DNA of 63,726 bases from an uncultured Kiritimatiellota bacterium. Its GTDB lineage: Bacteria > Verrucomicrobiota > Kiritimatiellia > RFP12 > DVOR01. The position numbers and the translations under genes were made by a program. The stretch is from positions 1 to 63,726 of the forward strand of contig CALXSH010000006.1 of NCBI GenBank assembly GCA_944391065.1. Reading direction: 5' to 3'. Under the pieces are notes generated by a model. The model saw nothing but the letters and a program-made list of their open reading frames with translations, did no database searches and had not been told where the DNA came from. Below are positions 26,101-32,273 of the stretch, in pieces (within the stretch, counting starts at the first letter, position 1; every line of letters begins with the position of its first letter).

Positions 26101-28789
26101 CGAAATCACGGTCTCGATGAACCGCGGCAACGTCGTGCCCGGCCTCTGGCTCTATACGCAGTCCTTCTTCGGCTGGGAGGCGGAGAACGATCCGGATCCT
26201 GACATGGCCAAGGGCGGCACTGCGTTTTACAAGCCGATCTGGACCGATGCCGACGGCAACGCGGACGGTGAGTACAAGGATGTCCACGGCTGGGTCTATC
26301 AGCCGCGTGTCGGCGACACGCTCGGCATGACGGCGGTCATCGTGCCCGAGGAGGGCCTGACGGCCAACGCCTCGCTCACGGCCGCGCAGCTGCGCGAGCG
26401 CCTCACGGCGCCCTCCACCGAGACTTCCGTCCGTCCCTTCCTGGTCTGGAACCTGATTCCCGCCTCGCGGGTCAATACCGATACCGGCAGCGACGCCGCG
26501 GCGGACTTCTTCTCGACCTGGAATACCGACTCCTGGCTCGGCCGCGACCCGCGCGCAATGCTCCTGACGGATCTGCGCCGGAACCTGGGCAACGTCACCG
26601 GCAGCCTCAACGGCACCTTCACCCGGGCCGGGGTCGTCCCGATGATTTATGATCGCGGGACGGCGGACAATCCGAAGACCGACCCGGTGACGAGCCGCGA
26701 CGCGCTTTTCTTCCGCACGATGACGCCGGAGGAATTCAGTGCCGCCGCGGCGGCCTCGGCGGCGACGGGTATCTCGCTCACGTCCGACGACACGCTCGCG
26801 CCCTTTGAGCAGAGCATCGTCATGAAGAATGACACCGAGAACCGTGACTGGACGGACGGCGCCGTCCTCCGCTTCGCCATCGTCGTGGCCGATGCCCGCA
26901 CCGGCACGATTTACGACTGGCAGTCCGTCTCCAACTTCACGAGCGACAACATGCCGGCCTACTGCCCGTGGTATCTGCCGGCCGAGACGGCCGACCTCAA
27001 TACGATTTCGCGTTCCCGCGGACGCGGCGAATCGCCCTACGTCTGGGTCTACGAGGTGCCGCAGGGCGTGGCGTGGATCAATGAGTTCCGTCCTTTCCGC
27101 GGCGCGGACGACAACGCCGTTCCGGCCTTCGAGCTGGCCATGTACCGCTCTGCGGTCGACGTGGACACCACGGCAGACTCCACGCGTTATCTGCCCGAGT
27201 GGTCGCTGGACGGCTGGGAGCTGGTCATGCAGAAGGCCCCCCTGCCCAGGCTTAAGACGCCGTATATCTCCGGTCAGTCCTTCGATGTCAGCACGGCCGA
27301 GCTCGTCTCCGAGGTGGAGTGGGAGGATGTCGGCTCCGTGGAGCTCCGGGGCTGGATTCCCTCCCAGCGCCTCGGCCACAATCCGGACGACCCGGCTTAC
27401 GCGGACGGCGGCGACCCTTGGGGCGGCCTGGACTTCTATCCGATTACCTCCGACGCGGCTTGGCTGAACAAGGGCCAGACGCCCGCTTGGATTGCCTACG
27501 ACGGGACGGTCGGCACGGCCGGGACCACGGATCGCTTCAACTATCTGCGGATCTCCGAGTCGGCCTTCCCCTATCAGGCGCCTGAGGGCGCTTACGCCGA
27601 CGGCGTCATCTACGCCCTCAGCCTGCGCCGCAACAACGGTGTCGTCGAGGACCGCGTCCTCTTCTGCTTCGAGAAGGTTGAGGACCAGCCGGTGGCGCTC
27701 ACGCACTGGGGCTCCCGCATGAAGGTGGCGCTGGCTGCCGAGAACCGCCGTCTCACCTCCGCCGGTCTGGTCCGCGGACTGACCGACAAGGCGATGGCGG
27801 AGAGCGATGGCAGGGCCACGGCGCAGTTCCTGCGTCACCGCGAGACCGACTCCGCCCCGTATGCGCTCTATTGGGCTTACGACCGGATGGGGAACCAGAT
27901 TTCGACGCTGCCCGGTCCGAACGCAATCGACCTCGGCACCGGCGATGTCGGCGCGCAGCCCAACAGCTCCTATGAGCCGAGTGCCAATCAGTCGCGTTAC
28001 TACACCCTCGGGGCACAGCTCCAGGGCGCGGCGGCCGACCTGCTCATGACGCTCAACGGGGCGGAGAGTTCCGCCGGTGCCAACGGCATGGTCCTCGGGT
28101 CCGCCCTCTCGGGCTCGGCCTACACGCTCAGCGTGACCGGGTGGGACAGCGATTGGTTCCGCTTCGGCGGGGCCACCCGCAACGGCGAGTCCGTCTCCGT
28201 GACGCCCGCGAAGACCTACGTCTCCGGCGGTCTCAACACACTCGCCGAGACCGACAGCCTGACCTTCGGCGGCACCCTCGAGGGCGATACCGAGTATGTC
28301 ATCAGCTTCCTCTACACCGATGCCGCCCGCAGGCTCGCCGACTCCGGCGTCCTGGACGGTTCGGCCGACGACGGCTTCCTGGCGTGGCTGATGCAGGCCG
28401 CCCCCGACGCGGTGATTGCCGCGCAGGGCGACGGCGTGACCGCCGCCGAGAAGTACTGGGTCGGCCTGAGCAGCGCGGACGTCGATGCCTCCGATGTCGA
28501 GCTCAGTGTCCGCTCGGTCGCGTTCGACACCGAGGCTTCCACCGACGGGTCCGCGGCGCTCTCGACCTTCGCCTTCTCCTTCACCAAGGGCGGCGAACCG
28601 ATTGAGACGCTGAGGGGCGACGGCCGTCTGGTCCTCCTGGGCAAGGCGGAGCTCGACGGGCCGTGGAGCTATGTCACGACGCTCAGCCCAGACGATATCG
28701 CCAGGGAGCGCTACTACGTCATCGATACCGACCTGCGCTTCTTCAAGGCCGTCCTCATCTCCGCCCGCGACACGGACGCGCTGAAGTAA
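17183..28789 (+). CDS. Giant secreted modular protein of unknown function (3868 residues)
   Basis: The protein opens with a signal peptide ('FLAAFVLSAGLLSGSAALA') and has GGAG/AAGG upstream. No transmembrane segment or cell-wall anchor is obvious. It looks beta-rich, built of Ser/Thr/Asp/Gly-rich domains. The N-terminal half carries repeated beta-sandwich-like phrases 'GIGQVTF' (about 903 and 1508) and 'GIGAVNLRYMI' (1306). The C-terminal half shows a module recurring every ~710 residues, each with an aromatic lead-in then 'VFVNEFNLND' (1871), 'AWVSELDLDG' (2579) or 'AWINEFRPFRG' (3297), resembling the first strand of a lamin-tail domain; the first copy continues 'HVFVEV...LGGWRLGL'. The end, 'ERYYVIDTDLRFFKAVLI', is a compact beta motif. 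Probable surface adhesin, sheath or matrix protein exported with the adjacent prepilin; no enzymatic motif seen. Confidence 0.85.
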   Translation: MMRRFLAAFVLSAGLLSGSAALAQLTFRYSVTGLEPAGENTYTLTLETSALGASSSPPSSLPNANPVTLLWRRHNATDDAAAWNGSLLTPVRGWEQVSAAETGRDPRRWSRVDAVTLTDDPAVSDELIDALRGGLATYEWYVSAAGLGGSSQISDIQDHGRKQNFDDATLWTGAAAGDRKPADLAALGEARSVSLKSMGSAPGGVTWEIRNGSVGTNGASGGGALGAQLLNVVDLGDNYATAAQIVSPYYPDGVSAVVFEAAATRTDDLGVPLLFQYRTQGSTDWITLPLTAENTAVATTDGASVAFQPGAAVQGSVILSDAFLRYTVSLPPTALPVNSGARFRIVRAAYQPIASEYEYETTCVIRNLRVRSAAPSATLAAAPTFSVSGAATGSEPSGLDDFTVSFALSGISSDPAPTGYTGRLTVARRGDDLTAQPTTLDMEVTSSAGVTRLSTTFLARELSYNDADNRPNVESGAFFTQSGRTVGLLPNVYDLSVALGVRGSYLAGRTALNERETVTTVYDAIPAADGDTAAPFTLEVRENQTKQRAVDLMVSVLDETGSHDLISTLAFACEPVSEEGASDTWRVLLPKELPEETYAGYSYAWGTNRTVTDSSGSYQTVNPDTLDSSVIAVKIRVTTVGADGSFSYSWYGAEAAAEGAATPPESVTLAQAVRKDLTKGTTNGGDDVKAFGIDAASVTHPTVLAEIDLSANGVITLTSAAEQDFNTWVATSDDFSESSYSDSMVYARTNFDARTGLDADSGRYEVLGGWYPDEGPFAGENALEDDFAVGRAGLGENGSATGGTVGADAALYYPGTATDANNLFASWGASHAPGQPYLLIRDANDYDTRTENMALGPGAELLLSRGTAMDSQTRWLPDALVRLRSNTEMGPNYAADSLVTLNGIGQVTFTMALSIPYDIQGRVGLYPLDAGDNFMSVARGVQSRIRFTTLPASSLPGYSVSLYLASQSGTTVSGIYEARFTQISDFSTRDGQRPGNQVICELYRWNSSGDAYAATRLPVSGTGTVSSQYFATAGSLSGATVAFWVGADGKLRVGFRSNTAESVSNANFTSANQIFTNPGTANLSVALGSAECLPVFDAVSYTTAPKDGGLTGDDWKGFTGDTWLIGNEAAWNPSAQSTSLSVTRRTPSTDTAGAVLIEAVDNGLVINRKRETAGMTPKTVSVVLGNTGAQLRIRPDANSNVLIDSVRVTSWCGDDRLRNGSYVPTYTDPGFPGVAEGNTGFAAVGAWITPKYTAELNGSQAGYSGDQVMLLQYSRRNESCGTEGVLNGVRTTNNGLAVYMPYTNNGIGAVNLRYMIPATNPATGLPNPDVEVLLQYTSSSSYVKDFLGTPGGPFGANAWQPASQVKRLSATDGEWRSAAIVPDPNLLPANFSNGYIRLVMVTTNRGETDPMVYLDQIFLTQKAAASSAVWYGTNTKLTSTPADDLYWKDREPNSSQSRDTPFAERSRLTAAMQFNDVSQADGTDSAGDTAVSDTFAMTALDSPYMDKGIGQVTFAARRLEPGASVRVYVAVSLDGENVPRNERTYRVVHSVDVRGEIWQPFSLDLAGISAWPDDGSTFDCTQARWLRLMVGQEDNPDAVPGNEDAQNRTGRILVDRVVVSDPVVPTVDAASIVFANGDNDFAGRTSPLSQPVHGAPEVRVRVTLEPYDADRIDSDSVRVFLSCILSTPGAADGRLAAVTDGNVSYTDVLGNDVSGSADAPIYVWNDLENWPVSKWLTPNLPSDEVSADPADVAGVVSGALTIELTRSGDGSSVYEGTLPDEIATADVNSLVRYAAWFSYVVTDDAGGGDGTGTRRTMAMTATSYREFPWYFPRSLNEENRSRYEAASGAESAGAAYFSPYYWVYETVPGEVFVNEFNLNDGTQIPTDTKEHVFVEVCAPAETSLGGWRLGLTVNTSTTLDTLNPIPTLTDPEGGKLPTPDVGAVPAARNPAIASDRAFHTLFASRPSFYQTVTAGGGETSALVGSAKNAGIGSEMGSFSPSNRISVANSILLYRPTGGAEHILVYSNGDASGNAATMQGEVTKVMGYYKAGYSGHGFDFDDATGAWSQTFASGDWAKKLESETNPDTTLTILKAKSDGSRLVSVLVKPDATNTDEANNANFMFDFAGGDDASSTANSFSTIDMGTVWVQTDNAVSAKATAGPTDLSDLFQTTWPGYNPTERARSGDDTHTIMVTPRQINVNQYLIPYEGIRQISVTSNIAGLGSHLLSVTSTNTTRYGGLSAATWSVPETAYDLELTYRPVVYQKLTGLTVSFVDRVSRETVTDEATVRTLLADALDADFGIASFDAGLVTLTIPDAAFQDDGSVTVPFDVFITDGGTTTTYNPTFTATFTLDPETVGGGITSVRTYCGDGAELPGYAKYQPWWGSAFGFEVTYDTAEDLPAAAQPRGVLVVYPDGAHRPDNWDTASDAYAWAGLNVMTGMPLDQALAWLNSMSVEDAAAGTIAGGVTLGARFARIDGAADGRIASANVVPILGREYEASAPTVAPAEPPVPYIVWGIYTDSAANDRGGMDEVTFVLPQKLGADSTVFTKPDWYRGPDYAVESAGVPYFHLYSTPPQSAWVSELDLDGTAGAAAPVTGQSFVEVAMPKLREALTEAGVPQTDPKAWSVAFCGDDGVAEATVSLPETGTDSGIPSYGYHVVTPLPGSVDFAAPTAAVLIRPAGIAEGGVWTQRSDAVNPGTRVEIPDAAKSTWLAPAADEVGADGATVIGTYIYPGVADGPEGSVQLVGQRVPVSVTDQITAYYLSSDASLRDEWAYQTVVTPGADNSEDGSTVTPEPPAWNQVTLVSRMRNAATGFEASECGYWTEGLFLSASAGNPGSQVFRQTREGANWIYGNGAFSLSYRNRSGYVFGSIALPPDMVGRVMLFGGTSRIVERADLERRITEYRNLAAVNPDAKETTWLSLGGLCDVDADRGVITFKPDTVFDKTDGTTFADLENYYVTLVIVEEPISAVSEITVSMNRGNVVPGLWLYTQSFFGWEAENDPDPDMAKGGTAFYKPIWTDADGNADGEYKDVHGWVYQPRVGDTLGMTAVIVPEEGLTANASLTAAQLRERLTAPSTETSVRPFLVWNLIPASRVNTDTGSDAAADFFSTWNTDSWLGRDPRAMLLTDLRRNLGNVTGSLNGTFTRAGVVPMIYDRGTADNPKTDPVTSRDALFFRTMTPEEFSAAAAASAATGISLTSDDTLAPFEQSIVMKNDTENRDWTDGAVLRFAIVVADARTGTIYDWQSVSNFTSDNMPAYCPWYLPAETADLNTISRSRGRGESPYVWVYEVPQGVAWINEFRPFRGADDNAVPAFELAMYRSAVDVDTTADSTRYLPEWSLDGWELVMQKAPLPRLKTPYISGQSFDVSTAELVSEVEWEDVGSVELRGWIPSQRLGHNPDDPAYADGGDPWGGLDFYPITSDAAWLNKGQTPAWIAYDGTVGTAGTTDRFNYLRISESAFPYQAPEGAYADGVIYALSLRRNNGVVEDRVLFCFEKVEDQPVALTHWGSRMKVALAAENRRLTSAGLVRGLTDKAMAESDGRATAQFLRHRETDSAPYALYWAYDRMGNQISTLPGPNAIDLGTGDVGAQPNSSYEPSANQSRYYTLGAQLQGAAADLLMTLNGAESSAGANGMVLGSALSGSAYTLSVTGWDSDWFRFGGATRNGESVSVTPAKTYVSGGLNTLAETDSLTFGGTLEGDTEYVISFLYTDAARRLADSGVLDGSADDGFLAWLMQAAPDAVIAAQGDGVTAAEKYWVGLSSADVDASDVELSVRSVAFDTEASTDGSAALSTFAFSFTKGGEPIETLRGDGRLVLLGKAELDGPWSYVTTLSPDDIARERYYVIDTDLRFFKAVLISARDTDALK

Positions 28790-28807
28790 GCCCGGCCCCC
28801 GGACCTC

Positions 28808-28847
28808 AACGGCAGGCGGCTGCCTTCGGGCGGCCGCCTGCCGTTTT
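28808..28847 (+). terminator. Terminator of the prepilin / giant-protein operon
   Basis: A 17-bp stem (28808-28824 with 28829-28845, including one T-G pair) capped by a TTCG tetraloop and followed by TTTT. Confidence 0.9.
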
Positions 28848-28927
28848 GACGGGTAGGGCCTTCCCCGGCACGTGACCGGCCTCACCCCCGCGTGCCGCGC
28901 GGCGGGGTGGGGGCGCGGCGGGCGCCG

Positions 28928-28956
28928 TTGCGTGACGGGACGGAATGTGCTACAGT
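28928..28956 (+). promoter_or_regulatory. Promoter of the tRNA-Gly/Leu/Val cluster
   Basis: TTGCGT (28928-28933), 17-bp spacer, TACAGT (28951-28956), 14 nt before the first tRNA. Confidence 0.75.
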
Positions 28957-28970
28957 ATCGCCCATTCCCC

Positions 28971-29044
28971 GCGGGTGTAGCTCAATGGCAGAGCTCCAGC
29001 CTTCCAAGCTGGCTACGAGGGTTCGATTCCCTTCACCCGCTCCA
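28971..29044 (+). tRNA. tRNA-Gly (anticodon TCC)
   Basis: 74 nt including encoded CCA. Acceptor gcgggtg/cacccgc, anticodon loop cttccaa (29001-29007) giving TCC, T-loop ttcgatt. Confidence 0.96.
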
Positions 29045-29049
29045 TCTCC

Positions 29050-29134
29050 GCCGGGGTGGTGAAATGGCAGACACAGCAGACTCAAAATCTGCCGCCCCTA
29101 AAGCGTGAGGGTTCGAGTCCCTCCCCCGGCACCA
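29050..29134 (+). tRNA. tRNA-Leu (anticodon CAA)
   Basis: 85 nt with encoded CCA and the long variable arm expected of tRNA-Leu. Anticodon loop ctcaaaa (29081-29087) gives CAA, which reads UUG. It lies 5 nt after tRNA-Gly. Confidence 0.96.
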
Positions 29135-29155
29135 TCTTCTCGGTCGGTAGACCCT

Positions 29156-29232
29156 GGGCGGTTAACTCAGTTGGTTAGAGTTCCTGATTTACACTCAGGC
29201 TGTCGGCAGTTCGAGTCTGTCACCGCCCACCA
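29156..29232 (+). tRNA. tRNA-Val (anticodon TAC)
   Basis: 77 nt with encoded CCA. Acceptor gggcggt with accgccc, anticodon stem cctga/tcagg, loop tttacac (29188-29194) giving TAC. Confidence 0.95.
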
Positions 29233-29244
29233 TTCTCCCCTTTC

Positions 29245-29276
29245 GGCATCCGCATCCCCGCGGGTGCCCCTTTTTT
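29245..29276 (+). terminator. Terminator of the tRNA cluster
   Basis: 9-bp stem (29245-29253 with 29260-29268, one T-G pair), 6-nt loop, then six T. Confidence 0.85.
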
Positions 29277-29310
29277 GGGCCTCCGACTGAGCGCCGGGCG
29301 GGCGGAAATG

Positions 29311-29339
29311 TTGCATCTTGCTTGAAAATGTGGGATACT
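29311..29339 (+). promoter_or_regulatory. Promoter of the fab operon
   Basis: TTGCAT (29311-29316), 17-bp spacer, GATACT (29334-29339), 37 nt before the fabH start. Confidence 0.75.
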
Positions 29340-29376
29340 TTGACCAAATTGCTTTTACGGAAGGAGTGAATCCCAA

Positions 29377-30348
29377 GTGTATACGCACATCGCCGGTATC
29401 GGATCCGCGGTTCCGAGCCGTATTCTGACGAACGATGACCTGTCGAAGATGGTGGATACGAGCGACGAATGGATCGTCTCGCATACCGGCATCCGTCAGC
29501 GTCACATTGTTTCCCCCGAAGACAGCGCGGCCACGCTGGGCTGCGAGGCGGCGCGCAGGGCGCTGTCCGACGCGGGGGTCGATCCTGAGGAGCTCGGCGG
29601 CATCATCGTGACCTCTACGACGCCCGATTACGCCGTTTATCCTTCCACGGCCTGCGTCATTCAGGGGATGCTGGGCGCCAAGAACGCCTCCGCCTTCGAT
29701 CTGAGCGCGGCCTGTCCCGGGTTTGTCTACGGTCTCTCCGTGGCTCACGGCATGATGCAGCTCGATCCGCGCCCCATGTTGGTCGTCTCCACCGAGGTGA
29801 TGAGCCGCACGATTGACTGGACCGACCGCAATACCTGCTGCCTCTTCGGCGACGGCGCCGGCGCCGCGGTGCTGAAGAACAGCGAGGAGCCCGGCGGTCT
29901 GGGCTTCCACATTATCGGTGCCGACGGCACGGGCGCGCGTGCGCTCTACCGCGAGGGCGGCGTGCGCACCGAAGAGACGGCGCGCAACGCCCCCGGCGCG
30001 CTGCACATGGACGGCCGCGCGGTCTTCAACTTCGCCGTCCGCAGTTTCTGCGAACTGGTCACCAAATCCTTCGAGCACTACGGCTACACCGAGAAGGATT
30101 ACGCCTGGGTCGTCCCCCACCAGGCCAATACCCGCATCATCGACGCCGCCGTCAAGCGCATCGACGTGCCGGTCGGGAAGTTCTATGTCAACATCCAGAA
30201 TTTTGCCAATACCTCCAGCGCATCCATCCCGATCGCCCTCGACGAGATGCAGCGGAATGGCGTGCTGAAGCGCGGCGACCGCATCATTCTGGTGGCCTTC
30301 GGTGCCGGCCTCGTCTACGGCGGCATCACGGTCGAATGGACGAAGTAA
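29377..30348 (+). CDS. fabH: Beta-ketoacyl-ACP synthase III
   Basis: 323 residues starting at a GTG codon (29377) with AAGGAG 10 nt upstream; there is no better ATG. It starts fatty-acid synthesis by condensing acetyl-CoA (or another acyl-CoA) with malonyl-ACP. The thiolase-fold catalytic triad is complete: Cys113 in 'SAACPGF', His248 in 'PHQANTR' and Asn278 in 'NFANTS'. The C-terminal 'LVAFGAGLVYGG' is the usual glycine-rich end. First gene of fabH-fabF-fabZ-fabV. Primer specificity (straight or branched chain) cannot be read off. Confidence 0.96.
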   Translation: MYTHIAGIGSAVPSRILTNDDLSKMVDTSDEWIVSHTGIRQRHIVSPEDSAATLGCEAARRALSDAGVDPEELGGIIVTSTTPDYAVYPSTACVIQGMLGAKNASAFDLSAACPGFVYGLSVAHGMMQLDPRPMLVVSTEVMSRTIDWTDRNTCCLFGDGAGAAVLKNSEEPGGLGFHIIGADGTGARALYREGGVRTEETARNAPGALHMDGRAVFNFAVRSFCELVTKSFEHYGYTEKDYAWVVPHQANTRIIDAAVKRIDVPVGKFYVNIQNFANTSSASIPIALDEMQRNGVLKRGDRIILVAFGAGLVYGGITVEWTK

Positions 30349-30369
30349 GCTTTAGGAAAGGACACGCAC

Positions 30370-31668
30370 ATGGACAAGAAGAAAGTTGTTGTCACCGGTC
30401 TCGGCTGCGTCACGCCCCTCGGCAATGATGTGAAGACCTTCTGGGAAGGCATCCGCGCGGGCCGCTGCGGAATCAACACCATCACGCGTTTTGACACCTC
30501 CCGCCTCAATGTCAAGGTGGCCGGCGAAGTCAAGGACTTCGACGTCGCCCGGTATATCGACCCGCGGGAAGCCAAACGCCTGGCGCTCTTTGCCCAGTAT
30601 GCCGTGGCGGCGGCCAAGCAGGCCTGGGTCGATGCCGGCTTCGCCACCGTTGAACCCGCCACCGAAGAGAATCCCAATCCCTGGCAGAAGGTCGGCACGG
30701 AGCCGGCCATCGGCGCCGATCCGGCCCGCGTGGGCTGCATCCTCGGCGTCGGCATCGGCGGCAAGGAGGTCGACTCCGCCGGTTACAAGACCCTCTTCGA
30801 GAAGGGCCCCCGCCGTCTCAGCCCGATGACCATCCCGATGCTCATTGCCAACGAAGGCCCGGGCAACGTCTCCATCTACCTCAAGGCCAAGGGGCCCGTC
30901 CTGACCGTCTCCACCGCCTGCTCGGCCTCCACCGACGCCATCGGCGTGGCGATGGACATGATCCGCGCCGGCCGCGCCGACGTCATCATCGCCGGCGGCA
31001 CCGAGTCCACGATTGAGGAGTACTGCGTCGGCGGCTTCCAGGCCATGCACGCGCTCTCCACCAATCCCGACCCGCTCACGGCCTGCCGTCCCTTTGACAA
31101 GGACCGCAACGGCTTCATCATGTCCGAAGGTGCCGCCATGCTCATCCTCGAGTCCGAGGAGCACGCCAAGGCCCGCGGCGCGAAGATCTACGCCGAGCTC
31201 GCCGGTTACGGCGCCGGCGGCGACGCCCACCACGTCTGTGCCCCCGATCCCGAGGCCTCCGGCATCATCCTCGCCGAGAAGATGGCCATCGCCGACGCCG
31301 GCATCAGGCCCGAGGACGTCCAGTACATCAACGCCCACGGCACCTCCACCGGCCTCAATGACCCGATGGAAACCCGCGCCTGCAAGGCTGTCTTCGGGGA
31401 GCATGCCTACAAGCTGAAGATGAGCTCGACCAAGTCCATGACCGGTCACCTCCTCGGCGCCACCGGCGCCCTCGAGGCCCTCGTCTGCGTGAAGGCCATC
31501 AACGACAACTTCTACCCGCCCACCATCAACTACCACACCCCCGATCCCGACTGCGATCTGGATGTCGTGCCCAATACGGGCGTCGAGGCGCCGCTCGACA
31601 TTGCGATGACCAATACGCTCGGCTTCGGCGGCCACAACTCCTCGCTCATCGTCCGCCGTTACGCCTGA
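30370..31668 (+). CDS. fabF: Beta-ketoacyl-ACP synthase II
   Basis: 432 residues, 21 bp after fabH. It elongates acyl-ACP with malonyl-ACP. Catalytic residues are visible: Cys184 in 'STACSAS', His323 in 'NAHGTSTG', Lys355 and His360 in 'SSTKSMTGHLLGATG'. The protein is about 20 residues longer than E. coli FabF; an extra segment lies around residues 94-118. A FabB-type role (unsaturated fatty acids) cannot be excluded, but FabF is the better match. Confidence 0.95.
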   Translation: MDKKKVVVTGLGCVTPLGNDVKTFWEGIRAGRCGINTITRFDTSRLNVKVAGEVKDFDVARYIDPREAKRLALFAQYAVAAAKQAWVDAGFATVEPATEENPNPWQKVGTEPAIGADPARVGCILGVGIGGKEVDSAGYKTLFEKGPRRLSPMTIPMLIANEGPGNVSIYLKAKGPVLTVSTACSASTDAIGVAMDMIRAGRADVIIAGGTESTIEEYCVGGFQAMHALSTNPDPLTACRPFDKDRNGFIMSEGAAMLILESEEHAKARGAKIYAELAGYGAGGDAHHVCAPDPEASGIILAEKMAIADAGIRPEDVQYINAHGTSTGLNDPMETRACKAVFGEHAYKLKMSSTKSMTGHLLGATGALEALVCVKAINDNFYPPTINYHTPDPDCDLDVVPNTGVEAPLDIAMTNTLGFGGHNSSLIVRRYA

Positions 31669-31679
31669 TGAGCCGGAGA

Positions 31680-31724
31680 GCCGCCGCGGACCCTTCGGGC
31701 GACGCGGCGGCCCTTTCCCTTTTA
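31680..31724 (+). promoter_or_regulatory. Hairpin with pyrimidine tract between fabF and fabZ
   Basis: 9-bp GC stem (31680-31688 with 31703-31711) enclosing a small cccTTCGggc hairpin, followed by a C/T-rich tract ending TTTT. It resembles a leaky terminator or RNA-processing stem inside the operon and could lower expression of fabZ-fabV relative to fabHF. Confidence 0.5.
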
Positions 31725-31766
31725 GAGCCTGTCCGCGGGCACTCCCCGCCTGACGAAAGGATTCCC

Positions 31767-32240
31767 ATGTACGATCAAGAAGTCATCAAAACCGTCCTGC
31801 CGCACCGCGACCCCTTCCTCTTCTGCGACCGCGTGATCGAGGCGACCCCCGAGCGCATCGTGGCTGAGGTTGACTACGGACCCGAGCGCTACTTCTTCAA
31901 GGGCCACTTCCCGTCCTATCCGGTCTGCCCGGGCGTGATCCTGGTCGAGTCCATGGCCCAGTGCGGCGGTGCCGGTTACCGTCTCGCCGCGGTCGACGAG
32001 GAGAAGAAGCTCTTCCTTTTCGCCAAGCTGATGGAGGTCCGTTTCGTCAATCAGGTCCGCCCCGGCGACACCGTCCGCTACGAGATCGAGACGATCAAGG
32101 CCACCGGCCGCCGTCTCGAGCAGAAGGGTGTCGGCGTCATCGTCGGCAAGACCGACCGCCATGGCAAGCCCATGGTCGCCGTCGAGGCCCAGTGGTTCTG
32201 CCTCGTCGTCCCCGAAAACTCCCTCTCCGGCGCCAACTGA
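31767..32240 (+). CDS. fabZ: 3-hydroxyacyl-ACP dehydratase
   Basis: 157 residues from ATG 31767, chosen because GAAAGG lies 6 nt upstream and the protein then begins at the normal family position. It is a hotdog-fold dehydratase that removes water from 3-hydroxyacyl-ACP. The catalytic His47 is in 'FFKGHFPSYPVCPGV' and Glu61 in 'VESMAQ'. Slightly longer than E. coli FabZ at the C-terminus. It is third in the fab operon, after a 98-bp gap with a hairpin. Confidence 0.93.
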   Translation: MYDQEVIKTVLPHRDPFLFCDRVIEATPERIVAEVDYGPERYFFKGHFPSYPVCPGVILVESMAQCGGAGYRLAAVDEEKKLFLFAKLMEVRFVNQVRPGDTVRYEIETIKATGRRLEQKGVGVIVGKTDRHGKPMVAVEAQWFCLVVPENSLSGAN

Positions 32241-32273
32241 GCGCCTTCACCCTCTCCAGGAAGGAATCTTCCC

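Noticed and set aside
31668-31766. Start of fabZ at 31668
   Set aside because: The in-frame extension adds 33 residues unlike FabZ, covers a hairpin, and lacks a ribosome-binding site; ATG 31767 has one.
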